Below, piece by piece: positions 1-5,513 of a DNA stretch of 8,160 nt. This DNA is from Clostridiales bacterium (GTDB taxonomy: Bacteria > Bacillota > Clostridia > Oscillospirales > Oscillospiraceae). Location: positions 1-8,160 of the forward strand of contig DYBS01000091.1 of NCBI GenBank assembly GCA_019418525.1, read 5' to 3'. Under the pieces are notes generated by a model. That model did not search any database. It had not been told where the DNA came from and saw only the letters and a list, made by a program, of their open reading frames with translations. The position numbers and the translations under genes are program-made. Position 1 is the stretch's first letter. Each line of letters begins with the position of its first letter.

Positions 1-103
1 CCTCCGGCTCGCGGTTCTCCCGCACGGAGTACTCGGCCAGGATCTCCTCCAGCGTAAAGTCCAGGCCGTCCAGATTCAGTTTGTCGTCATGGTCCTTGGA
101 CAT
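1..103 (-). CDS. Unidentified acidic protein, N-terminal 34 residues only (gene runs off the left edge)
   Basis: An open frame starts with ATG at 103 and continues to the window edge. The start is set by a Shine-Dalgarno TAGGAG (110-115, minus strand) six bases upstream. The visible residues begin MSKDHDDKLNLDGLDFTLEE and are hydrophilic and strongly acidic, with no signal peptide or membrane segment in the part seen. I do not recognise the family, and 34 residues are too few to assign a function. It lies 32 bp downstream of rlmB on the same strand with no terminator between them, so it is probably co-transcribed with rlmB. The reading frame and ribosome binding site are seen directly; co-transcription is inferred. 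Confidence 0.7.
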   Translation of the reverse strand, partial: MSKDHDDKLNLDGLDFTLEEILAEYSVRENREPE

Positions 104-135
104 AGCGTTCTCCTACGTGTGAAAGCGGTTCTCCT

Positions 136-918
136 TTATCCCATGCGCTGGCGCACCGCCTCATAGAGCAGGATGGCGGCGGCGGCGCTGGCGTTGAGGG
201 AGTTGAGCTTGCCCTTCATGGGGATGCGGACCTTGAAGTCGCACTTCTCGGACACCAGACGGCCCATGCCGTCCCCCTCGCTGCCGATGACGATGGCGGC
301 GGGGCCCTTCAGGTCGGCGTCGTACAGGAGGCGCTCCCCGTCGGCGGCGGTGCCGAACACCCATACGCCCTCCTCCTTCAGCTCGTCCAGCAGGGCGGGC
401 AGGTTGGGCACCCGGGCCACAGGCACATGGCTCACCGCGCCGGCGGAGGTCTTGGCCACCACGGCGGTGAGGCCCGCCGAGCGGCGCTTGGGGATGATGA
501 CGCCGTGGGCGCCGGCGCACTCGGCGGTGCGGATCACCGCGCCCAGGTTGTGGGGGTCGCTGAGCTCGTCGCACACCACGATGAGAGGGGGCTCCCCCTT
601 CTCCTTGGCGGCGTTCAGGATGTCGTCCACGCTGGCGTACTCCCGCACAGCGGCCAGGGCGATGACGCCCTGGTGGGCGTGGGTGCGGCTCATGCCGTCC
701 AGCTTGCGCCGGTCGGCCTCCACCACCACCACGCCGCGGCCCCGGGCGGTGGAGGCGATGTGGCCCAGGGCGGCATCGGTCTCGCCCTTGGCGATGTAGA
801 TCTTGTCGATGGCGGTGCCGGTGCGCAGGGCCTCGATGACGGCGTTGCGCCCCTCAATGATGCCGTCCGCGCCGGCCTCCAGGGGCTCGGCGGAGCGGGG
901 GGTTTTCTTTTCCTTCAT
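136..918 (-). CDS. rlmB: 23S rRNA (guanosine-2'-O-)-methyltransferase RlmB, TrmH/SpoU (SPOUT) family
   Basis: The enzyme transfers a methyl group from S-adenosylmethionine to the 2'-O of a guanosine in the 23S rRNA peptidyl-transferase region (G2251 in E. coli). The N-terminal substrate-binding domain begins at residue 22 with EGRNAVIEALRTG. The SPOUT knotted catalytic domain spans about 110-260 with all three family motifs: DPHNLGAVIRTAECAG (121-136, including N124 and catalytic-type R130), IVIGSEGDGM (209-218), and IPMKGKLNSLNASAAAA (232-248). At 260 residues it is slightly longer than E. coli RlmB (243) because of a hydrophilic N-terminal extension of about 20 residues. The ATG at 918 is preceded by GAGGAG (minus strand, near 928-933). 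It is divergent from amt and leads into the partial acidic gene downstream. The family is secure; the exact target nucleotide is inferred from the RlmB subgroup. Confidence 0.93.
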   Translation of the reverse strand: MKEKKTPRSAEPLEAGADGIIEGRNAVIEALRTGTAIDKIYIAKGETDAALGHIASTARGRGVVVVEADRRKLDGMSRTHAHQGVIALAAVREYASVDDILNAAKEKGEPPLIVVCDELSDPHNLGAVIRTAECAGAHGVIIPKRRSAGLTAVVAKTSAGAVSHVPVARVPNLPALLDELKEEGVWVFGTAADGERLLYDADLKGPAAIVIGSEGDGMGRLVSEKCDFKVRIPMKGKLNSLNASAAAAILLYEAVRQRMG

Positions 919-957
919 AAGACGGTTCTCCTCGTCAAAAATTCAAATACATAGTCC

Positions 958-986
958 AGTATACCACATTCCGCCTTTTGGAAAAA
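958..986 (-). promoter_or_regulatory. Probable rlmB promoter (extended -10)
   Basis: On the minus strand TATACT (958-963) is preceded by TGG, giving an extended -10 (TGGTATACT). The 17-base-spaced -35 position reads TTTTTC (981-986), which is weak, so the extended -10 probably compensates. The predicted start near 951 gives a leader of about 32 bases to the rlmB ATG. The same TGGTATACT nonamer occurs in the promoter of the YbjQ-like gene. Confidence 0.55.
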
Positions 987-1129
987 GAGAAACTTGCGGA
1001 GGGGCGGCGGGGCCGCCGGACGGTGAGCGCAACGGTCCCGTGCAGCCTTGATGAAAGATAAAAATAAGATTCATTCATTTTTTCTAAAATGTAAAAGGAA
1101 TACGTCGGATATTTTATGATTTGCGCAAG

Positions 1130-1158
1130 TTGACATTTTTACAAATTCTTTTTATACT
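1130..1158 (+). promoter_or_regulatory. amt promoter, near-perfect SigA consensus
   Basis: TTGACA (1130-1135, perfect -35) is separated by exactly 17 bases from TATACT (1153-1158, 5/6 match to TATAAT) in an AT-rich background. The predicted start is near 1165, leaving a leader of about 108 bases to the amt ATG. A promoter this close to consensus would normally be strong, so regulation of amt probably acts through an operator or through the leader hairpin just downstream. Confidence 0.85.
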
Positions 1159-1171
1159 GTGTGACATAGCA

Positions 1172-1208
1172 AGGGCGCTGGAGAGATCCGGCGCCCTGTT
1201 CTTTTTCT
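1172..1208 (+). terminator. Terminator-like hairpin in the amt 5' leader (possible attenuator)
   Basis: AGGGCGCTGGA (1172-1182) pairs with TCCGGCGCCCT (1187-1197) over 11 bp, with one U-G wobble and a GAGA tetraloop of the GNRA class. It is followed by GTTCTTTTTCT (1198-1208). The shape is that of an intrinsic terminator placed after the promoter and before the gene. It begins only about seven bases after the predicted transcription start. It may be an attenuator that needs antitermination, or a 5'-end stabilising hairpin. I found no clear competing antiterminator in the leader. Confidence 0.6.
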
Positions 1209-1272
1209 CCACACTGTGGGGCAGGCCTGAAAAGAATTGCTGAATCTGGAAAGGGATAAGGAGAGGATCGAC

Positions 1273-3012
1273 ATGACAGAGGAAATGCTTCTCGAGGTCA
1301 ATGGATTGATCTTTGGCGTTTGGTTCCTGATGGGTGCGGCTCTGGTATTCTGGATGCAGGCCGGTTTTGCCATGGTGGAGGCCGGATTTACCCGCGCCAA
1401 AAACACCGGTAATATTTTGATGAAGAACCTGATGGATTTCTGCATCGGCACCCCGATGTTCGTCCTGATCGGCTTCGGGCTCCTGCTGGGCGAAGATATG
1501 TTCGGCATCATTGGAAAGCCTGGATTCGATATCTTCACCAGCTATTCCACCTTCGACTGGTCCAATTTTGTGTTCAACCTGGTGTTCTGCGCCACCACTG
1601 CCACCATTGTCTCCGGCGCCATGGCGGAGCGGACCAAGTTTCTGTCCTACTGCATCTATTCCGCGGTGATCTCCGCGGTGATCTACCCCATCGAGGCCCA
1701 CTGGATCTGGGGCGGCGGCTGGCTGTCCCAGCTGGGGTTCCATGATTTTGCCGGTTCTGCCGCCATCCACATGGTGGGCGGGCTGTGCGCGCTGGTGGGC
1801 GCGGCCATGCTGGGTCCCCGCATCGGCAAGTACGACAAAGACAGCACCGGCAAGATCACCCGGGTGAACGCCTTCCCCGGACACAACCTCCCCCTGGGCT
1901 GCCTGGGCTGCTTCATCCTCTGGCTGGGCTGGTACGGCTTCAACGGCGCCGCCGCCACCTCGGTGGATCAGCTGGGCTCCATCTTCCTGACCACCACCAT
2001 CGCCCCCTCCATTGCCACGGTGGTGTGCATGATCTTTACCTGGCGCAAGTATGGTAAGCCCGATGTCTCCATGTGCCTCAACGCCTCTCTGGCCGGGCTG
2101 GTGGCCATCACCGCCCCCTGTGACGTGACCGACTGCCTGGGCGCGGCCATCATCGGCGGCGTGGCCGGACTGCTGGTGTGCTTCGGCGTGTGGTTCCTGG
2201 ACTACAAGCTGCGGGTGGATGACCCCGTGGGCGCCGTGGCGGTCCACTTCTGCAACGGCGTGTGGGGCACCCTGGCCACCGGGCTCTTTGCCACCACTTC
2301 CGCCCCGGGCAACGACTCGGTGGTGGGCCTCTTCTACGGCGGCGGCTTCCATCAGCTCCTGCTCCAGCTGCTGGGCGTCGTGGCGGTCTGCGCCTGGGCG
2401 GCGGTTACCATTACCATCGCCTTTACCATCATCAAGGCCACCGTGGGGCTGCGGGTCACCGAGGAGGAGGAGATCGTGGGCCTGGACGCCTGTGAGCACG
2501 GTCTGCCCAGCGCCTATGCCGGCTTCAGCATCATGGATGTGTCCAACACCATGACCATGGACGTCAACGAGAACACCGACCTGGGCCTGGACGAGGCCGC
2601 GGCCGCCCCCGCGGTGTCCGGCGGACATGAGCTGAACCGCACGCCGGAGCCCGGCACCGGCATCTACAAGGTGTCCATCATCTCCCGCCTGACCCACTAT
2701 GACCGCCTGAAGAAGGCCATGAACCGCATCGGCGTCACCGGCATGACCGTCACCCAGGTGATGGGCTGCGGCATCCAGAAGGGCGCCGGCGAGCGCTACC
2801 GCGGCGTCGAGATGGACGCCACTCTGCTGCCCAAGGTAAAGGTGGAGGTGATCGTGGGCAACATCCCTGTGGCGACCGTCATCCAGGCGGCCAAGGATGC
2901 CCTGTACACCGGACACATCGGCGACGGCAAGATCTTTGTCTACTCGGTGGACAAGGTGGTGAAGGTCCGCACCGGCGAGGAGGACCTGGCTGCGCTGAAC
3001 GATGTGGAGTGA
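1273..3012 (+). CDS. amt: Ammonium transporter (Amt family) with C-terminal fused PII (GlnB/GlnK) domain
   Basis: This inner-membrane channel takes up ammonium and carries its own nitrogen/energy sensor domain. Residues about 8-430 form the Amt core. Seen there are AMAERTKF after the paired pore phenylalanines (F101, F105), DFAGSAAIH with D158 and first pore histidine H166, GWYGFNG with W220 and gate F223, and VAVHFCNGVWG with second pore histidine H325. The tail GLRVTEEEEIVGLD is typical of Amt. A hydrophilic linker (about 430-463) leads to a complete PII domain (464-575) with T-loop GIQKGAGERYRGVE (500-513), B-loop TGHIGDGKIFV and C-loop VRTGEED. Two departures from E. coli proteins are visible: alanine (A227) at the AmtB Ser219 position, and methionine (M514) at the GlnB/GlnK Tyr51 uridylylation position. 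The ATG at 1273 has AAGGAG (1258-1263) nine bases upstream; a TTG at 1237 lacks such support. The length is 579 residues, against about 400-430 for a plain Amt. Confidence 0.95.
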   Translation: MTEEMLLEVNGLIFGVWFLMGAALVFWMQAGFAMVEAGFTRAKNTGNILMKNLMDFCIGTPMFVLIGFGLLLGEDMFGIIGKPGFDIFTSYSTFDWSNFVFNLVFCATTATIVSGAMAERTKFLSYCIYSAVISAVIYPIEAHWIWGGGWLSQLGFHDFAGSAAIHMVGGLCALVGAAMLGPRIGKYDKDSTGKITRVNAFPGHNLPLGCLGCFILWLGWYGFNGAAATSVDQLGSIFLTTTIAPSIATVVCMIFTWRKYGKPDVSMCLNASLAGLVAITAPCDVTDCLGAAIIGGVAGLLVCFGVWFLDYKLRVDDPVGAVAVHFCNGVWGTLATGLFATTSAPGNDSVVGLFYGGGFHQLLLQLLGVVAVCAWAAVTITIAFTIIKATVGLRVTEEEEIVGLDACEHGLPSAYAGFSIMDVSNTMTMDVNENTDLGLDEAAAAPAVSGGHELNRTPEPGTGIYKVSIISRLTHYDRLKKAMNRIGVTGMTVTQVMGCGIQKGAGERYRGVEMDATLLPKVKVEVIVGNIPVATVIQAAKDALYTGHIGDGKIFVYSVDKVVKVRTGEEDLAALNDVE

Positions 3013-3036
3013 CCCCGCGCCTGATCTAGTGCCCTG

Positions 3037-3080
3037 GCCCTCCCGGGTCCCAAAATGGGACCCGGGAGGGCTTCTTCGTT
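3037..3080 (+). terminator. Intrinsic terminator of amt
   Basis: GCCCTCCCGGGTCCC (3037-3051) pairs perfectly with GGGACCCGGGAGGGC (3057-3071) over 15 bp, around the five-base loop AAAAT. The T-rich TTCTTCGTT follows. It lies 24 bp after the amt stop codon and separates amt from ftsH, so amt is probably monocistronic. Confidence 0.9.
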
Positions 3081-3092
3081 GGCCGGAAATTC

Positions 3093-3117
3093 CTTTCACA
3101 GAAAGTTTACACCTTTC
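3093..3117. repeat. CTTTC-GAAAG-CTTTC cluster upstream of the ftsH promoter
   Basis: CTTTC (3093-3097), GAAAG (3101-3105) and CTTTC (3113-3117) form two overlapping inverted pairs, with three-base and seven-base spacers. The same pentamer recurs downstream of the promoter at 3171-3175 and 3192-3196. Position and symmetry suggest possible operator half-sites for control of ftsH. No known binding consensus (CIRCE or CtsR type) is matched. Confidence 0.35.
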
Positions 3118-3131
3118 GACGGCGCAGTTCC

Positions 3132-3160
3132 TTGTATTTAGGTGCCGGTTGTGATATAAA
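3132..3160 (+). promoter_or_regulatory. ftsH promoter (extended -10)
   Basis: TTGTAT (3132-3137) is followed after 17 bases by TATAAA (3155-3160). TGA immediately precedes the hexamer, giving an extended -10 of TGnTATAAA. The predicted start is near 3167, so the leader to the TTG start codon is about 56 bases. Confidence 0.75.
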
Positions 3161-3169
3161 TAAGGGGAC

Positions 3170-3197
3170 TGAAAGCGCCATAAGCGGCGCTCTTTCA
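3170..3197 (+). other. Stem-loop at the 5' end of the ftsH leader
   Basis: TGAAAGCGCC (3170-3179) pairs with GGCGC (3186-3190) and TTTCA (3193-3197), giving 10 bp with a two-base bulge (TC, 3191-3192) and a six-base loop (ATAAGC). There is no T-tract after it, so it is not a terminator. It starts about three bases after the predicted transcription start and ends 10 bases before the Shine-Dalgarno. It could stabilise the mRNA or form part of a regulatory site. Confidence 0.5.
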
Positions 3198-3222
3198 ATT
3201 ATGAGACAAGGAGGGCAGCGAT

Positions 3223-5412
3223 TTGAAGCCCGATAAACCGCGAAAATCCGGCAGTAACAACAAGCGTAACCTGATGGGGATCGCCTCCATCGTGCTGTGG
3301 GCGCTCATCATCACCATTCTGGTCAACTACTTTACCGGTATGGCGGCCCAGGCCAACTCCACCGAGATCCGGTACAGCGAGTTCAAGCAGCTGGTGCTGG
3401 AGGACAAGGTCTACTCGGTCACTACCACCAGCAACAAGTTCACCATCTATCTGAAAGAGGACGCTGCCGCGGTGGGCATTGACGTGAACGCCCCCGTGGA
3501 CGTCACCCAGAGCAACCAGAGCCAGACCCAGGCCAGCGGCACCCAGACCCTGGATCAGCTCTTCGCCGGGGAGGGCAAGACTCTCACCCTGGACCAGCGT
3601 CTCGCCAAGGCCCGCAGCTACTACTGCGCCCCCCTCAACGACGACGAGATCCTCAAGCTCATGGATGAGCACGGGGTACGCTACGGCTACCCCTATCAGT
3701 CCGAGCTCAACCCCATCGTCAGTGTCCTCATCTCCTATGTGGTGCCTATGCTCCTCATGGTCGTGGTGTTCTCCTTCCTGTTCCGCAGCATGGCGGGCAA
3801 GATGGGCGGCGGCCTGGGCGGCGTGGGCAAGGCCAACGCCAAGGTGTATGTGGAGAAAAAGACCGGCGTCACCTTTAAAGATGTGGCCGGACAGGACGAG
3901 GCCAAGGAGAGCCTGGAGGAGATTATCGACTTCCTCCACAACCCCCAGAAGTACACCGAGATCGGCGCCAAGCTCCCCAAGGGCGCATTGCTGGTGGGTC
4001 CCCCGGGTACCGGTAAGACCCTGCTGGCCAAGGCCGTGGCCGGCGAGGCCAACGTTCCCTTCTTCTCCATCAGCGGCTCTGACTTCGTGGAGATGTTCGT
4101 GGGCGTGGGCGCCTCCCGTGTCCGTGACCTCTTCAAGGAGGCCAGCAAGATGGCCCCCTGTATCGTTTTTATCGACGAGATCGACACCATCGGCAAATCC
4201 CGCGACAACCGCATGGGCGGTAACGACGAGCGGGAGCAGACCCTCAACCAGCTGCTGGCCGAGATGGACGGCTTTGACCCCACCAAGGGTGTCATCCTTC
4301 TGGCGGCCACCAACCGGCCCGAGGTGCTGGACCAGGCCCTGCTGCGCCCCGGCCGCTTCGACCGGCGTATCACCGTGGACCGGCCCAACCTGGCCGGACG
4401 TCTGGCCACCCTCCAGGTCCATACCCGCAACATCCGCCTGGCCGAGGACGTGGATCTGAACAAGATCGCCCTGGCTACCGCCGGCGCGGTGGGCGCGGAC
4501 CTCGCCAACCTCGTGAACGAGGCCGCTCTGCGGGCCGTGCGTTTGGGCCGCAAGGCGGTCAACCAGAACGACCTGCTCACCGCCTTCGAGCTGGTCATCG
4601 CCGGCGCAGAGAAGAAGAACTCCGTCCTCTCCGCCTTTGAGCGCAAGCTGGTGGCCTACCACGAGGTGGGCCACGCCATGGTGGCCTTCAAGCAGAAGAA
4701 TACCACCCCCGTGCAGAAGATCACCATCGTCCCCCACACCCAGGGGGCCCTAGGCTACACCCTGCATCTCCCCGAGGAGGATAAGAACCTCCAGACCCGG
4801 GACGAGATGCTGGCCGAGATCGCCACCTGCATGGGCGGCCGGGCCGCCGAAGAGGTGGTCCTGAACGTCCAGACCAACGGCGCGGCCCAGGATATCCAGC
4901 AGGCCACCAGTCTGGCCCGCAACATGGTGGCCCTCTACGGCATGAGCGACAAGTTCGGCATGATGGCCCTGGCCTCCCGCCGCAACCAGTTCCTGGACGG
5001 CGGCTACGGCATCGACTGCGCCCAGGACACCGCCGCCGACATCGACAAGGACGTGATGGAGATTCTGCGCCAGTCCTTCGACAAGGCCGTCCAGATCATC
5101 CGGGACAACCGGGAGGATATGGACAAGGTGGTGGAGTACCTCCTGAAGAAGGAGACCATCACCGGCGAGGAGATGATGGCCATTCTGGAAGGCCGGGACC
5201 CCGCCACTGCTGACAACTACGGCGCGCGGCCCGAGCCGGATCAGCGGGACCGCTCCATCGAGCCCCCCGCCCGGAACATCCACATGGTCAGCGAGCCGGT
5301 GACGCCCCCCAGTGAGGAAGGCGACGGCAGTGACAGCGGCGATAACAGCGGCGGGGACCAGGAGGATACTCCCTCCGGCGAGATCCCCCCGGAGGGCAAG
5401 CCCAGAGACTAG
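3223..5412 (+). CDS. ftsH: ATP-dependent membrane zinc metalloprotease FtsH
   Basis: FtsH is a membrane-anchored hexameric AAA+ protease that extracts and degrades misassembled membrane proteins and short-lived cytoplasmic regulators. Seen in order are TM1 (about 18-37), an extracytoplasmic segment (38-163), TM2 (about 165-187), then Walker A GPPGTGKT (259-266). The pore aromatic is F292 in MFVGVG, Walker B is IVFIDEID (314-321), and the second region of homology TNRPEVLDQALLRPGRFDRR (363-382) includes arginine-finger candidates R375 and R378. The zinc site is HEVGH (480-484) with third ligand D557 in GAAQDIQQAT. The last ~70 residues are hydrophilic, rich in D, S, G, E and P, and probably disordered. 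At 729 residues it exceeds E. coli FtsH (644); the extra length lies in the extracytoplasmic segment and the tail. A TTG start is chosen because AAGGAGG (3208-3214) lies eight bases upstream; the next in-frame ATG (M18) would cut into TM1's start and lacks this site. All catalytic residues are present. Confidence 0.96.
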   Translation: MKPDKPRKSGSNNKRNLMGIASIVLWALIITILVNYFTGMAAQANSTEIRYSEFKQLVLEDKVYSVTTTSNKFTIYLKEDAAAVGIDVNAPVDVTQSNQSQTQASGTQTLDQLFAGEGKTLTLDQRLAKARSYYCAPLNDDEILKLMDEHGVRYGYPYQSELNPIVSVLISYVVPMLLMVVVFSFLFRSMAGKMGGGLGGVGKANAKVYVEKKTGVTFKDVAGQDEAKESLEEIIDFLHNPQKYTEIGAKLPKGALLVGPPGTGKTLLAKAVAGEANVPFFSISGSDFVEMFVGVGASRVRDLFKEASKMAPCIVFIDEIDTIGKSRDNRMGGNDEREQTLNQLLAEMDGFDPTKGVILLAATNRPEVLDQALLRPGRFDRRITVDRPNLAGRLATLQVHTRNIRLAEDVDLNKIALATAGAVGADLANLVNEAALRAVRLGRKAVNQNDLLTAFELVIAGAEKKNSVLSAFERKLVAYHEVGHAMVAFKQKNTTPVQKITIVPHTQGALGYTLHLPEEDKNLQTRDEMLAEIATCMGGRAAEEVVLNVQTNGAAQDIQQATSLARNMVALYGMSDKFGMMALASRRNQFLDGGYGIDCAQDTAADIDKDVMEILRQSFDKAVQIIRDNREDMDKVVEYLLKKETITGEEMMAILEGRDPATADNYGARPEPDQRDRSIEPPARNIHMVSEPVTPPSEEGDGSDSGDNSGGDQEDTPSGEIPPEGKPRD

Positions 5413-5438
5413 ACGCGTCTCATTCCCTATGGTATACT
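5410..5438 (+). promoter_or_regulatory. Promoter of the YbjQ-like gene (extended -10)
   Basis: TAGACG (5410-5415, 4/6 match to TTGACA) is followed after 17 bases by TATACT (5433-5438), with TGG directly before it, giving TGGTATACT. The -35 element overlaps the ftsH stop codon TAG (5410-5412). The predicted start is near 5445. Confidence 0.7.
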
Positions 5439-5446
5439 CCACTCGG

Positions 5447-5474
5447 GCGGGCGGCAGCGCAGGCTGCCGCCCGC
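5447..5474 (+). other. GC-rich stem-loop at the 5' end of the YbjQ-like transcript
   Basis: GCGGGCGGCAGC (5447-5458) pairs perfectly with GCTGCCGCCCGC (5463-5474) over 12 bp around a four-base loop (GCAG). The only T-rich sequence afterwards is TGTTCC. If the promoter call is right, the hairpin starts two or three bases into the transcript. It could also serve as a weak terminator for read-through from ftsH, since no other terminator is visible after ftsH. Confidence 0.6.
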
Positions 5475-5513
5475 TGTTCCATACAGAGAGACCGCGACAG
5501 GAGGGAAAGACAC

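Larger units (their letters stand above)
919..1272. other. Divergent intergenic region between rlmB and amt
   Basis: This 354-bp gap contains no convincing gene. From the left it holds the rlmB ribosome binding site and promoter, then a GC-rich patch (about 1000-1045) with the short symmetric sequence CGGCGG-GG-CCGCCG (1005-1018). Next is a markedly AT-rich stretch (about 1049-1160) ending in the amt promoter, and finally the amt leader with its hairpin. Within the AT-rich stretch are a weak CATTTT/AAAATG inverted repeat (1076-1091) and the 8-bp palindrome TTGCGCAA (1121-1128), two bases upstream of the amt -35 element. Either could be an operator, but nothing in the sequence proves it. Confidence 0.6.

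Noticed and set aside
1005..1018. CGGCGG-GG-CCGCCG symmetry as a hairpin or terminator
   Set aside because: The two-base loop forces a much shorter stem, there is no T-tract on either strand, and it lies in a GC-rich patch where such symmetry is expected.
1060..1172. A GlnR/TnrA-type site (TGTNA-N7-TNACA) upstream of amt
   Set aside because: Half-sites such as TGACA (1131-1135), TTACA (1139-1143) and TGTGA (1160-1164) occur, but no pair has the required orientation and spacing.
1237..1272. TTG at 1237 as the start of the amt gene
   Set aside because: The extra 12 residues are charged and unlike Amt N termini, and there is no Shine-Dalgarno before the TTG, whereas ATG 1273 has AAGGAG at a good distance. 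The upstream codons are leader sequence.
1114..3198. A very long minus-strand open frame (about 694 codons) opposite amt
   Set aside because: It runs antisense to a gene with unmistakable Amt and PII motifs. Its translation is rich in His, Gly, Asp and Gln, as expected from reading GC-rich codons backwards, and it shows no known domain. Its start region falls inside the ftsH leader with no ribosome binding site I can support.
3199..4737. A long minus-strand open frame (about 512 codons) opposite ftsH, and another at 4750-5442
   Set aside because: Both are the same codon-bias shadow, opposite a gene with complete catalytic motifs. The translations are low-complexity with no recognisable domain.
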